From an uncultured Hyphomonadaceae bacterium (GTDB taxonomy: Bacteria; Pseudomonadota; Alphaproteobacteria; Caulobacterales; Hyphomonadaceae), in contig CALKFG010000002.1 of the NCBI GenBank assembly GCA_938084575.1, positions 186,001 to 250,000 on the forward strand: a DNA stretch of 64,000 nt, given 5' to 3'. Shown piece after piece: positions 1 to 8,747 of this stretch. The notes beneath the pieces were generated by a model. It made no database searches, had not been told where the DNA came from, and saw nothing but the letters and a program-made list of their open reading frames with translations. The position numbers and the translations under genes were made by a program. Position 1 is the first letter of the stretch. Each line of letters starts with the position of its first letter.

Positions 1-1139
1 CGGCGGCAGAGATCACCGGCGCCGATGCGATCCATCCGGGTTACGGATTTCTGTCAGAGAATGCCCAGTTCGCCGAAATGGTGGAGGCACATGACCTGAT
101 TTTCATCGGCCCGACGGCGGATCATATCCGTACCATGGGCGACAAGATTGCGGCCAAGCAGGCGATGATCGCGACGGGCGTTCCCGTCGTCCCGGGTTCT
201 GAAGGGGGCGTGTCCTCAATTTCAGAGGCCAAGAAGATCGCAAAGAAGATCGGATACCCTGTTCTGGTCAAGGCGGCCTCGGGCGGCGGCGGCCGCGGTA
301 TGAAGGTCGCGCAGGATGAAAAGGTGCTGGAGATTGCAATCCAGACCGCGAAAACCGAGGCCAAAGCCGCTTTCGGTGATGATACGGTGTATCTCGAAAA
401 ATATCTCGGCAAACCGCGCCATATCGAAATCCAGATCATTGCCGATACCCATGGCAATGTCTGTCATTTGTGGGAACGCGACTGCTCACTTCAGCGCCGG
501 CACCAGAAAGTGTTCGAAGAAGCCCCGTCACCGGCCCTCAATCAGGCCCAGAGGGAGGAAATCGGGACAATTGTCGCCCGGGCCGTCAAGAAGCTGGGAT
601 ATCGCGGCGCCGGGACAATGGAATTCCTGTACGAAGACGGGAAATTCTATTTCATTGAAATGAATACGCGCCTGCAGGTCGAACACCCCGTGACGGAAAT
701 GATCACCGGTATCGATCTGGTCCGGGAACAGATCCGCGTGGCCGATGGCAAAAAGCTGTCCTTCAGCCAGGAAGATGTGCTGCTGGTTGGGCATGCCATT
801 GAATGCCGGATCAATGCCGAACATCCTGAGACCTTTGTCCCGTCGCCCGGAACCATCACGGATTTTCATCCCCCGGGTGGGCCGGACGTCCGCCTCGACA
901 GTGCCGCCTATGCCGGCTACAGGATCCCGCCCCACTATGACAGCCTGATCGGCAAGCTGATCGTGCATGGTCGCAACCGGAATGAGTGCGTCATGCGTTT
1001 GCGCAGGGCGCTCGATGAAATGGTCATTGGCGGGGTCAACACGACATTGCCGCTGCACCGACGCCTGGTTGAAGCGACCGATGTCATTGATGGCACCTAC
1101 AACATTCATTGGCTGGAAGAGTTCCTCGGCCTGGATTGA
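1..1139 (+). CDS. accC: Biotin carboxylase subunit of acetyl-CoA carboxylase, 5' end outside window
   Basis: ATP-dependent carboxylation of biotin on BCCP, the first half-reaction of malonyl-CoA formation for fatty acid synthesis. The open frame runs in from the window edge (first full codon at base 3) and already reads the conserved AIHPGYGFLSENA segment before the first internal ATG at 78, so the 5' part is simply cut off. About 378 of the usual ~450 residues are present. Visible signatures are the glycine-rich ATP-grasp loop GGGGRGMK, the RHIEIQ and ERDCSLQRRHQK motifs, and the EMNTRLQVEHPVTE active-site segment, followed by the C-terminal biotin carboxylase domain. The next gene, aat, starts 6 bases after the stop, so the two are probably co-transcribed. 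Confidence 0.97.
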   Translation, partial: AAEITGADAIHPGYGFLSENAQFAEMVEAHDLIFIGPTADHIRTMGDKIAAKQAMIATGVPVVPGSEGGVSSISEAKKIAKKIGYPVLVKAASGGGGRGMKVAQDEKVLEIAIQTAKTEAKAAFGDDTVYLEKYLGKPRHIEIQIIADTHGNVCHLWERDCSLQRRHQKVFEEAPSPALNQAQREEIGTIVARAVKKLGYRGAGTMEFLYEDGKFYFIEMNTRLQVEHPVTEMITGIDLVREQIRVADGKKLSFSQEDVLLVGHAIECRINAEHPETFVPSPGTITDFHPPGGPDVRLDSAAYAGYRIPPHYDSLIGKLIVHGRNRNECVMRLRRALDEMVIGGVNTTLPLHRRLVEATDVIDGTYNIHWLEEFLGLD

Positions 1140-1145
1140 CCGTCA

Positions 1146-1805
1146 ATGTCTGATCGCTTTGACACAACAGAGCTTCTGAACTGCTACCGCCGCGGCGTGT
1201 TTCCCATGGCGGATTCCAGGGAAGACATGCGGCTGTTTCTGATGGACCCTGACCAACGCGGCCTCCTGCCGCTTGACGGGTTCCACATCCCCAAGCGCCT
1301 GGCCCGGACGGTGCGCAAGGATCCGTTCCGGGTGACCGTCGACACAGCGTTTAACCGGGTAATCGAGGCCTGCGCCGCGCCGCATCCAACCCGGCCGGCC
1401 ACCTGGATCAACTCTCCGATACTGAATCTGTACAGCGCCCTCCACCGCGAGGGCTATGCCCATTCGGTCGAATGCTGGTCGACCGACGGCGATCTGGTTG
1501 GCGGGCTGTATGGTGTGGCGCTTGGCGGCGCTTTTTTTGGCGAAAGCATGTTTTCGCGCGTTCGTGACGCCTCAAAGATCGCGCTGATCCATCTGGCCGC
1601 CCGCCTCATTCATGGGGGGTTCACGCTTCTGGATGCCCAGTTTCACAACCCGCACCTTGAACAGTTCGGTCTGGTGGAGGTGTCGCGGGGCACATTCCGG
1701 CGAAAACTCTGGCATGCCCTTCGGGACAACGCCGATTTTTATTCCTGGTCGGCAGACGACGCCAGCGGCACGGGTGCGATACAGCTGATTACCCAGACGT
1801 CATAG
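1146..1805 (+). CDS. aat: Leucyl/phenylalanyl-tRNA--protein transferase
   Basis: Transfers Leu or Phe from aminoacyl-tRNA to the N-terminal Arg or Lys of proteins, creating N-degrons for ClpS/ClpAP. At 219 aa it has normal length. The family block GGAFFGESMFSR followed by DASKIAL is present, as are the N-terminal YRRGVFPMA motif and the late segment LLDAQFHNPHLEQFG. It follows accC by 6 bases, a common alphaproteobacterial arrangement. Its last ~65 bases overlap the 3' end of the convergent DUF2155 gene on the other strand. Confidence 0.96.
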   Translation: MSDRFDTTELLNCYRRGVFPMADSREDMRLFLMDPDQRGLLPLDGFHIPKRLARTVRKDPFRVTVDTAFNRVIEACAAPHPTRPATWINSPILNLYSALHREGYAHSVECWSTDGDLVGGLYGVALGGAFFGESMFSRVRDASKIALIHLAARLIHGGFTLLDAQFHNPHLEQFGLVEVSRGTFRRKLWHALRDNADFYSWSADDASGTGAIQLITQTS

Positions 1806-2251
1806 ACCGGGTGCTCGAGCGCATTCAGTCCCGGGGAAGAGGCAAACATCCAGCCGGAAAAATGAGACTCCGTCTCCGCATCGGCCGGCGCGAGGGTTTC
1901 CTCAAGGGTCAGAGAGCGGGGCGCAGCCATGGTCTGAACCTGTTTTGCATCCGCGGCGGTAATCCGCAGGAAAGCCGCACTCTCCGGCACCTCTTCCGGA
2001 GGAGTCTGAAAACAGACATCCAGATCGACGCGCAGCGATCCATAGACTTTGGGAACACCTATCTGAAGCCGAAAGTCGGTATAGCGACCCGTAATCTTAT
2101 CCAGCGCACGCAGCTCGACTTCCTCGGCGCGCAAATAGGTCGGCGATGCCCCCTCAAGCAGGACAGTGTCGTCCTCACCTGTCAGATCGGATTGGGCGAC
2201 GGCAGGTCCACTCAGGGCCAGACCCAGCAGCAGGACTGCGCTGCGGATCAT
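1739..2251 (-). CDS. DUF2155 domain-containing secreted protein
   Basis: A 170-aa protein with an N-terminal signal peptide (hydrophobic stretch ending in the Ala-x-Ala-type site PAVAQS). The C-terminal half carries the family signature GWMFASSPGLNALEHPVYDVW, interrupted elsewhere by conserved Cys residues (VCFQTP and VISCIA). DUF2155 proteins are periplasmic proteins of unknown role, largely restricted to Alphaproteobacteria. It is last in a minus-strand operon NDUFA12-mlaD-DUF2155, and its ATG overlaps the mlaD stop (ATGA). The gene tail overlaps antisense with the end of aat. Confidence 0.9.
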   Translation of the reverse strand: MIRSAVLLLGLALSGPAVAQSDLTGEDDTVLLEGASPTYLRAEEVELRALDKITGRYTDFRLQIGVPKVYGSLRVDLDVCFQTPPEEVPESAAFLRITAADAKQVQTMAAPRSLTLEETLAPADAETESHFSGWMFASSPGLNALEHPVYDVWVISCIAPVPLASSADQE

Positions 2252-2751
2252 TCGTCCGGACCGCTGCCGGCGGACCCGGTTGCAAAGGAGGCAAACAGGG
2301 TCATCAGGTCAATCGCGCCCTGAGCGTAGAGAATTTCGCCGCACCCGCTGCCGCCAAACACCGCATCGGGGGCCACGCAGGGTTCAATCTCGCCAAATCC
2401 GTCCGCCGGTTCCAGATTAATATAGCTGCCCCCAAGCAGGCTCTCCGACTGGATCCGCGCTGTGGTCCCGTCGCCAAGGGGGAAGATCCGGTTATCAACC
2501 GCAAGCGTCACCATCGCTTCCGCACGGGCCACGTCGAGGCCGACATTGCGAACCGTCCCAATCTTGACCCCGGCCATGCGGACATCGGTGCCGCGATCAA
2601 TCCCGCTGGCCGAATTGAACCGAACGCCCAGCTCAATATAGCCCTGTGAGGGCGACGCCTCACCACCACGGGCCAGCGTGAACCAGAGAAAAACCGCAGC
2701 GACCGAAATCACCACCCCGCCGACCAGTGTCTCCAGAATGGAATCACGCAT
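2248..2751 (-). CDS. mlaD: MlaD family (MCE domain) lipid-transport protein
   Basis: Periplasmic, inner-membrane-anchored component of a phospholipid trafficking system that maintains outer-membrane asymmetry. Residues ~7-26 form a single N-terminal transmembrane helix. An MCE domain follows (residues ~38-115, with GTDVRMAGVKIGTV and LLGGSYINLEP). Two cysteines lie near the C-terminus. No mlaE, mlaF, mlaB or mlaC gene is adjacent, so partners must lie elsewhere. In alphaproteobacteria an isolated mlaD beside NDUFA12 is usual. It overlaps the NDUFA12 gene by 8 bases and DUF2155 by 4, implying coupled translation. Confidence 0.88.
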   Translation of the reverse strand: MRDSILETLVGGVVISVAAVFLWFTLARGGEASPSQGYIELGVRFNSASGIDRGTDVRMAGVKIGTVRNVGLDVARAEAMVTLAVDNRIFPLGDGTTARIQSESLLGGSYINLEPADGFGEIEPCVAPDAVFGGSGCGEILYAQGAIDLMTLFASFATGSAGSGPDE

Positions 2752-3133
2752 CGGGCGTCCAGGCCTGATAATCGGAGTCCGCCTGGCGGCGCTGCCCTTC
2801 GGCTTTCAGACTGCCTTGAGGCCTGTAGGCAAACACAGTGCCTGTCAGGTTGGGCTGGTGATCCGTTTCCCAGGACTGCCGCGCAAGCGGCCGCTCGGTT
2901 GGCGGCAGGTCAAGCGTGTGATGCAGCCACCCATGCCAGTCCGCCGGGACTTTCGACGGCTCGGCCAGGCCGCGATAGATCACATAGCGCCGCTGGCGCC
3001 CTTCGACAGACACCTTCCGGTCTTCGAAATAGCGATTGCCATAGGCGTCCTCGCCGACAAGACGGCTGCGGCGCTTAATGTCAAAAAGCGCTCCGAGCGT
3101 GACGCTGTTCCACCAGGTGAAGAGTTTCAACAT
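2744..3133 (-). CDS. NADH:ubiquinone oxidoreductase NDUFA12 family subunit
   Basis: A small accessory subunit of respiratory complex I, homologous to mitochondrial NDUFA12 (B17.2) and characteristic of Alphaproteobacteria. At 129 aa it has typical length. It shows the N-terminal WWNSVTLGALF segment, the GEDAYGNRYFE motif, RRYVIYRG, and the PADWHGWLHH signature. It heads the minus-strand operon with mlaD and DUF2155. It is divergent from the TSCPD gene; if that gene starts at 3267, a 133-bp intergenic region would hold both promoters. Confidence 0.95.
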   Translation of the reverse strand: MLKLFTWWNSVTLGALFDIKRRSRLVGEDAYGNRYFEDRKVSVEGRQRRYVIYRGLAEPSKVPADWHGWLHHTLDLPPTERPLARQSWETDHQPNLTGTVFAYRPQGSLKAEGQRRQADSDYQAWTPDA

Positions 3134-3266
3134 AAGTTTGATCCTGCTGCGGATTTAAGGCCTGATTATGACAACACTTCGGACCCGAATCCAGTTAGCA
3201 ATGCCTCACATCATGTCGCGGAGCCCGTCAAGCCCGCGCAGGCAGGAAATCCAGGAGGCGCGAGCC

Positions 3267-5522
3267 ATGCTCAGAGGCACATCCGAATTGCTCCAGGCAG
3301 CGCGGGACACCGGGTTGATTAGCGATGTGGTTCCGCTTGAGGACGCGATCGTGATTCCGCTGGACGACCCGCTGGCGCCCGAACAGGTTGCCGCGCTGGC
3401 CGATCAGGACCGACTGGCCCAGACCGGCCAGATCGCTCTGGCCGAATTGCTGGAATCGCTGGGACCGAGCCCGGTCAATGCCGACCTGGCAGAGGCCGTT
3501 TGCCGGGGCGTTCCCCTCAGCCTGATCGAAGCCGGGCTGGACAGTGAGCAGGGATTTCCGACCCTCGCGACCCGGCTCAGAGACGCCGCCACAACGGAGC
3601 TTTCGAAGCCGCGCACGACACGTGTTGCCCCCGGCACACTGGACGGCACGGCCTGTTTGGCACTGCGGCGCCGGGGCATTGGTCTGGCCATCATGGACCC
3701 GCTGGACGTCGACAGCGCGCGACCATGTTGCGCCCTCGACCTGGCGCGGTTCGTCACACAAGACGGCATCGACGTTGCGGTTATGCGCGACCTGTTTGAG
3801 CATCTGGTGGACCAGCACGGGCCCGGCCTGCTGGTCGTGCCGACCGGCCTGTCGGCCGCGATCATGGCCCTCGGCAAGCCTTACGACGCCACCAGCGAAC
3901 CGCTGGCACGGGCTTTGATCCGACTGCTTGGGGCCTGCGCCAACGGGTCCAGCCTGCCCGAGGCCGATGCCCGGCAGCTGGGCCTGGCGGCCATCACGGC
4001 CCGACCTCAGAAAGACGCGGTCGGCCTGGCGCTTCTGCCCCTGTCAGCCCGTCTGTGTGCAACCTTTACCCCCAGCAGCGAGGGGCTGATGCCCGTCAGC
4101 ACAGCTTTTTCTGTTGACGAAGACGGCACCAGCCAGCTGTCCAGCATCGTCCGGCTTGGCCTCGCCCGCGCGGCGCCGGACCGCCTGCCACAGCTGCTGG
4201 CAGACCTTGACCAGGCCGTCGACCTCAATCAGGTCCCGGACTTCAACGCCGCGCGTCTTAATGCCCGCGGCTTCTCAGCCGACGCCATCGATCGGGTCTC
4301 ACGGGCCCTTGGCGAGGGCCTGCCCCTCAACGCCGCTTTTTCGCGCTGGGTCCTGGGCGATGAAACCATATCCAATGATTTGCGGTTGCCGCCAGAAAAC
4401 TTCGACGCTGACGGTCGGGGCCTGTTGCGGGCGCTCGGCTTCTCGCGCCAGCAAATTCAGGAGGCGGAGACCCGTCTGGACGGGCACCCTGACCGTCTGG
4501 TCGCCGCCACGCTCGACGAGTGCGGCCTGACACAGACGGCATCTGGGCCAGACCAGGCCGCGCTGGCGGCGGCCCTGGCGCCCCTGCTCGCCTGTCCGGC
4601 TGCCCTGTCGGTTGAGACCGGTGATCCCGGCCTGATCGAGACCTTTGCCAGCCATGGCGTCGGCGTGTGGCTGACCCCTCTGGCGCATGAAACCCGACCC
4701 CTGACCCGGGACCGGCTTGCCCATATCGAGTCGCTCGCCGAGGACATGCTGGCGGAAGACGCCGCCGCGGACCAGACGACCGGACCGGTCGACGGGCCGG
4801 CCGGGGTCCGGCGAACTCGCCTGCCCGACCGTCGTAAGGGCTATATTCAGAAAGCCACGGTCGGCGGGCATAAAGTCTATCTGCATACCGGGGAATTCGA
4901 TAATGGCTCGCTCGGCGAAATCTTTATCGACATGCACAAGGAAGGCGCGGCGTTCCGGTCCCTGATGAACAATTTTGCCATCGCCGTCTCACTTGGCCTG
5001 CAATATGGCGTGCCACTGGAAGAATACATTGATGCCTTCGTCTTCACGCGGTTTGAGCCGGCCGGCGAAGTCACGGGGAATGATCAGATCACGCGGGCAA
5101 CCTCGATACTGGATTACATCTTCCGGGAGCTGGCCGTGTCCTATCTGAGCCGGGACGACCTGATTGACCTCGGCGATGCCTCGCATGATGGCCTTGGCCG
5201 TGGACAGGGTGACACGATCAGCCGAACCGACGGGGCACCTTTGACCGGAGAGGCCGCACAACTCATTTCACGCGGCTTTTCGCGCGGCCAGATCCCGGAC
5301 AATATCGTGATCCTTAACAAGCGGCGCGAAGAAAAAGAGGCCGAGGCCCGGCATCAGGAGACCGCCGCCGACGGCGACACCCGTCCCGCCGTGCCCGATT
5401 ATCTGCCGGACCCCTGTCAGACCTGCAGCAGCTTCACCGTCTATGCCGACCCCCAGGATGCCCAGCTGACCTGCGATACGTGCGGACATGCCCAGACTGA
5501 CCCCGTCCCCGACCAGGTGTGA
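3267..5522 (+). CDS. TSCPD domain protein related to the C-terminus of class II ribonucleotide reductase (NrdJ), no catalytic barrel
   Basis: The C-terminal third matches the tail of adenosylcobalamin-dependent ribonucleotide reductase. The TSCPD region (about bases 4800-5230) reads [39 protein letters not shown] and [10 protein letters not shown]. Near the end is a CX2C-X15-CX2C arrangement (bases ~5416-5490) like the redox or zinc cysteines at the NrdJ tail. The N-terminal ~515 residues show no radical-enzyme barrel, no cobalamin-site motif and no catalytic Cys/Asn/Glu set that I can recognise. They are Ala/Leu-rich and probably helical. I chose the ATG at 3267 because AGGAGG lies 8 bases upstream; an in-frame ATG at 3168 would add 33 poorly conserved-looking residues. 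It could be a regulator or scaffold derived from NrdJ; its function is unknown. Confidence 0.8.
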   Translation: MLRGTSELLQAARDTGLISDVVPLEDAIVIPLDDPLAPEQVAALADQDRLAQTGQIALAELLESLGPSPVNADLAEAVCRGVPLSLIEAGLDSEQGFPTLATRLRDAATTELSKPRTTRVAPGTLDGTACLALRRRGIGLAIMDPLDVDSARPCCALDLARFVTQDGIDVAVMRDLFEHLVDQHGPGLLVVPTGLSAAIMALGKPYDATSEPLARALIRLLGACANGSSLPEADARQLGLAAITARPQKDAVGLALLPLSARLCATFTPSSEGLMPVSTAFSVDEDGTSQLSSIVRLGLARAAPDRLPQLLADLDQAVDLNQVPDFNAARLNARGFSADAIDRVSRALGEGLPLNAAFSRWVLGDETISNDLRLPPENFDADGRGLLRALGFSRQQIQEAETRLDGHPDRLVAATLDECGLTQTASGPDQAALAAALAPLLACPAALSVETGDPGLIETFASHGVGVWLTPLAHETRPLTRDRLAHIESLAEDMLAEDAAADQTTGPVDGPAGVRRTRLPDRRKGYIQKATVGGHKVYLHTGEFDNGSLGEIFIDMHKEGAAFRSLMNNFAIAVSLGLQYGVPLEEYIDAFVFTRFEPAGEVTGNDQITRATSILDYIFRELAVSYLSRDDLIDLGDASHDGLGRGQGDTISRTDGAPLTGEAAQLISRGFSRGQIPDNIVILNKRREEKEAEARHQETAADGDTRPAVPDYLPDPCQTCSSFTVYADPQDAQLTCDTCGHAQTDPVPDQV

Positions 5523-5642
5523 GGCCCGACGGGGCAAGCAGCCGGACACCGACAGGTGGGGCCTTTTGGCAACACTTTCATGCCGGCTGCGAACCTTTCC
5601 GGGATTTAAGTTAAGCTGGATGCGATCATCCCATAGATCTCG

Positions 5643-6377
5643 GTGATGCTCTTGCTCAGACCTCTCCTGCTTGTGCTGACCGTGGCGGCAGCCGTCACGT
5701 CGGGCGCATCGGCACAGGAAAATGCGGCACCGATTGCCTGGGCGCATTCTTACAGCGGCTCCTGTGCAGACTGTGCCCTGGCCGGCCGCAACCTGTCTGG
5801 CTGGAACCTCTCAGATGCCGATTATCGGGGATCAGACCTGGCCGGCGCCACGCTGCGCCGTGTCGTCGCTCACAGTGCGAATTTCTCCGACACGGTTGCC
5901 ATCGGGGCAGACTTTCGGAACAGCGACTTCAGCACCGCCTCCTTTCGCGGCGCCGAACTCTCGGGCGCCCGGTTCGAACAGGCGACGCTTCTTGCAAGCA
6001 ATTTTGCCGGCGCCAGGCTGACCTCCGGCCGGATGACGGGGGCGGTCTTGATCGGGGCGAATTTCGAAGCCGCCGAATTGTCGCAACTCCTGGCCGCCGG
6101 CAGTGATTTCTCCGGGGCCAATCTGACCCTGGTCAATCTGCGCCAGGCCGATCTCAGGGGTGCGGTGTTCGACAATGCCGTCCTTGTCAAAGCCAATTTA
6201 AGCGAGGCCGACATTTCCGGTGCCAGCTTCCGCGACAGCCGGCTGTCCGGGGCAGATCTGCGCGGCGTGCGCGGCGCCGCGAGTGCGGCTTTCGACGGCG
6301 CCTGTGCCGATGCCGGGTCGCAGCTGCCGGCCGATCTTGAACTCGCCCCCTGTCCCGAGATGCCGGCCAGCCGCTGA
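5643..6377 (+). CDS. Secreted pentapeptide-repeat protein
   Basis: A 244-aa protein with a signal peptide (hydrophobic residues ~3-20, cleavage near ASAQE). After a CADC motif it is made of A(D/N)LXX-type pentapeptide repeats across nearly the whole mature chain (for example ADYRGSDLAGATL, ANLTLVNLRQADLRGAVF). Such repeats fold into a right-handed quadrilateral beta-helix. The ORF opens with GTG immediately followed by ATG at 5646; either may be used. A second CXXXC-like pair lies near the end (GACADAG, APCPEM). Cytoplasmic Qnr/MfpA-like activity is unlikely because of the signal peptide. Biological role unknown. Confidence 0.8.
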   Translation: MMLLLRPLLLVLTVAAAVTSGASAQENAAPIAWAHSYSGSCADCALAGRNLSGWNLSDADYRGSDLAGATLRRVVAHSANFSDTVAIGADFRNSDFSTASFRGAELSGARFEQATLLASNFAGARLTSGRMTGAVLIGANFEAAELSQLLAAGSDFSGANLTLVNLRQADLRGAVFDNAVLVKANLSEADISGASFRDSRLSGADLRGVRGAASAAFDGACADAGSQLPADLELAPCPEMPASR

Positions 6378-6384
6378 CTCCGGC

Positions 6385-7209
6385 CTAGACCTGCTCGGTC
6401 TCAGCGGCGGCTTTTTCAAGCGAGGCCGCAATCCAGATGCTGATTTCATACAGGCCGTAAACCGGCGTGGTCAGCATAAGCTGGGAAATGATGTCCGGTG
6501 GCGTAAACACCGCAGCCGCCGCCAAGATCCCGACCAGAGCATATTTCCGCCCGGCACGCAGCGTCTGGGCGCTGACCAGGCCGGCCTTGGCCAGCAGGCT
6601 GAGAATGACCGGCAGCTGGAAGCTGAGCCCGAACGCAATCATCAGGGCCATGACCAGGGACAGATACTCAGACACTTTGATTTGCGGCACAATCGCGGCA
6701 ATTCCGTCGCCGCCGAGCTGCTCAAACCCGAGGGCAAAGCGCGACAGCAGCGGCAGCATGCCGAAATAAACGAAGGCCGCCCCGAGCATGAACAGCAGCG
6801 GCGCCGCGATCAGGAAGGGGGCAAACGCGCCCTTCTCATTGCGATACAGCCCGGGCGCCACAAACGCATAAATCTGCCAGGCAATGACCGGGAACGCCAC
6901 GAACAGGCCCGCGAAAAGCGCCAGCTTCAGCCGGACAAAGAAAACCTCCAGCGGGGCGGTATAGATCAACTCGAAATCCGCCTGCCCCCGCCCGATCTGG
7001 GCTTCGAATACGAGCGGCCGCAGCAGCAGGTTGTACAAGGGTTCGGCGAGGAAAAAGCAGCCCAGCGCGGCCACGGCGAGGCCAATAAGCGACCAGATCA
7101 ACCGGTTTCGCAATTCCGTCAGATGCGCCAGAAGCGGCGCCCGGCTACGTTCAACCTCGTCTTCGTCGTCGACAATATCGGGCCGTTCGGCGTCCGGAAG
7201 CTCTTTCAT
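6385..7209 (-). CDS. tatC: Twin-arginine translocase subunit TatC
   Basis: Integral membrane receptor for twin-arginine signal peptides in folded-protein export. At 274 aa with six predicted transmembrane segments it has normal architecture. Conserved features include HLTELRNRL in the first cytoplasmic region, the periplasmic TAPLEVFFVRLKL segment, the AFVAPGLYRNEKG loop and FQLPVILSLL. It is the last gene of the tatABC set. Its start codon overlaps the tatB stop (ATGA at 7206-7209). A short acidic N-terminal extension (DEDEVE) precedes the conserved core. Confidence 0.97.
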   Translation of the reverse strand: MKELPDAERPDIVDDEDEVERSRAPLLAHLTELRNRLIWSLIGLAVAALGCFFLAEPLYNLLLRPLVFEAQIGRGQADFELIYTAPLEVFFVRLKLALFAGLFVAFPVIAWQIYAFVAPGLYRNEKGAFAPFLIAAPLLFMLGAAFVYFGMLPLLSRFALGFEQLGGDGIAAIVPQIKVSEYLSLVMALMIAFGLSFQLPVILSLLAKAGLVSAQTLRAGRKYALVGILAAAAVFTPPDIISQLMLTTPVYGLYEISIWIAASLEKAAAETEQV

Positions 7210-7604
7210 CCTCCAGCGTCCGACCGCTGATCGGACGAGCCCGGATCGGCCCCGGCGGCAGCCGCATCCGAACCGCCGGAGACGGGATCAACCTGTTGCG
7301 CCGGATCGGCCGAGGCCGCCATCACAGTCGCATTGATGTCCCGTTCGACGGCCCGCAACTCGTCGGCGGCCGCGCTGACCGCATTGTCACGCTTCAGCTT
7401 CTCGATTTCCTCACGCAAGGACTCCAGCTCCGACTCGCGCGCAATGTCATCAAAGGCCGCCCGGAACTCAGTCGCCATAGCCCGCCCACGGGCGAGAAAC
7501 TGGCCAAGCCGCCGCATCATAACCGGCAGGTCCTTGGGGCCGACCACGATCAGGGCGACAATGGCAACCAGAAGGAGCTCAGAAAAACCGAATTGCGGCA
7601 GCAT
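7206..7604 (-). CDS. tatB: Sec-independent protein translocase protein TatB
   Basis: Partner of TatC in twin-arginine signal peptide recognition. It has an N-terminal membrane helix with the diagnostic FGFSELLLVAIVALIVVGPKDLP pattern (split across residues 5-27), then an amphipathic helix RLGQFLARGRAMATEF, and a coiled-coil/charged region. The C-terminus is low-complexity (Ala/Asp/Ser). The order tatA-tatB-tatC on the minus strand, with a 20-base gap to tatA and a 4-base overlap with tatC, supports TatB rather than TatA identity. Confidence 0.95.
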   Translation of the reverse strand: MLPQFGFSELLLVAIVALIVVGPKDLPVMMRRLGQFLARGRAMATEFRAAFDDIARESELESLREEIEKLKRDNAVSAAADELRAVERDINATVMAASADPAQQVDPVSGGSDAAAAGADPGSSDQRSDAGG

Positions 7605-7624
7605 GGTCCGTGCCTTTGCGAGCC

Positions 7625-7846
7625 TTATTTCGTCGTTTTCGACTTCTCGGTCTTGGGTGTGATGTCGACCAGATCATCATCGGTCACAGCCTTCGTGTCG
7701 GCGTCATCGTCCCGCAGGCCGGTCCGAAAGCTGCGAATGCCCTTGGCCATGTCTCCCATCAGGGATGAAATCCGGCCGCGCCCGCCAAACAGAAGCAACG
7801 CCACCACGGCAATCAGCACTAGCTGCAGAGGTCCAACGGCACCCAT
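7625..7846 (-). CDS. tatA: Sec-independent protein translocase protein TatA
   Basis: Pore-forming or membrane-weakening component of the Tat pathway. The true start is the ATG at 7846, giving a 73-aa protein. A longer in-frame extension to 8047 runs through scpB on the same strand and lacks TatA-like sequence. An N-terminal helix (residues ~5-20, GPLQLVLIAVVALLLFGG) is followed by the amphipathic segment RISSLMGDMAKGIRSFR and an acidic tail. The FG hinge is represented by LLLFGGRGR, as in other TatA proteins. It is encoded directly ahead of tatB. Confidence 0.94.
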   Translation of the reverse strand: MGAVGPLQLVLIAVVALLLFGGRGRISSLMGDMAKGIRSFRTGLRDDDADTKAVTDDDLVDITPKTEKSKTTK

Positions 7847-7928
7847 GATACATCTCCGATCTCTTCTGGTGAGAAGATAGGCCGCCAGGGGCCCAGACAC
7901 AATGGCACAGACCGAAAAGGGGCCTGAA

Positions 7929-8747
7929 TTAATCCGCTTCCGGCGCATCCATGAAGTCGGTGATGAAATCTGCAGGATCCCGATCAGGGTCCAGCGCATC
8001 CGGGTCATCCTGATGGTGCATGGCGCTGCCATCGGCGAAAAGTCCATCCGGGATCACGTCAGACAACAGACCTTCAGCCTCGAGCTCAGCCCGCCCGGGC
8101 AGGACATCGAGACTTTCCAGCCCAAAATGCTCCAGAAAGGCCGGCGTGGTGCCAAGCGTCAGGGGGCGGCCCGGCGTTTTCCGCCGTCCTTTATAGCGTA
8201 TCCAGCCCGTCTCCATCAGCGTATCAATGATGCTGCGTGACACGGCCACGCCGCGTACCGCCTCGATTTCCGCCCGCGTCACCGGCTGCCCATAGGCGAT
8301 AATCGACAGCGTCTCGAGCGCAGCTTGCGACAGCTTCTTCTGCTGGTGGCGCTCCTCGACAAACAGGAAGGCAAGATCTGGTGCGGTCTGGAAGCGCCAG
8401 CGTCCATCAACCTCGACAAGCGTCACGCCACGGGCCGCATACACCCCTTTCAGGCGCATCAGTACCGACGCCACGTCGACCCCCGGCGGCAAGGCCTCTG
8501 CCAGCTGTGACGCCGACAGGGGGGCACCAGCGGCAAACAGCACCGCTTCAGCCCGCCGCACCGCCTCGGCCAAAGCCGGATCCTCCGCCTCGTCCGGAGC
8601 GGTCGCCGTTCTGGCCTGATAAGCGGCCCCGTCATCGGTCATAGCCTGTGCAGACCGCCTGTAAGCGAGGTTCAGCTGCTTGACTGCATGGCGGATCCCT
8701 TCCGGGGCCTCGTCCATGTCGGGAATGGGCTTGGGGGTAAAACTCAT
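7929..8747 (-). CDS. scpB: SMC-Scp complex subunit ScpB
   Basis: Winged-helix partner of ScpA in the SMC condensin complex for chromosome organisation and segregation. A 272-aa form with ~60 extra N-terminal residues precedes the first winged helix (ALAEAVRRAEAVLFAAGAPLS). The core motif SQAALETLSIIAYGQPVTRAEIE is present, as is the second winged-helix segment RKTPGRPLTLGTT. Its ATG overlaps the scpA stop by 4 bases. The C-terminal tail is acidic (DDPDALDPDRDPADF). tatA starts 82 bases downstream. Confidence 0.95.
   Translation of the reverse strand: MSFTPKPIPDMDEAPEGIRHAVKQLNLAYRRSAQAMTDDGAAYQARTATAPDEAEDPALAEAVRRAEAVLFAAGAPLSASQLAEALPPGVDVASVLMRLKGVYAARGVTLVEVDGRWRFQTAPDLAFLFVEERHQQKKLSQAALETLSIIAYGQPVTRAEIEAVRGVAVSRSIIDTLMETGWIRYKGRRKTPGRPLTLGTTPAFLEHFGLESLDVLPGRAELEAEGLLSDVIPDGLFADGSAMHHQDDPDALDPDRDPADFITDFMDAPEAD

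Noticed and set aside
5643-6377. Qnr-like quinolone-protection pentapeptide protein
   Set aside because: A signal peptide sends it out of the cytoplasm, away from DNA gyrase, and the repeat pattern alone is not specific.
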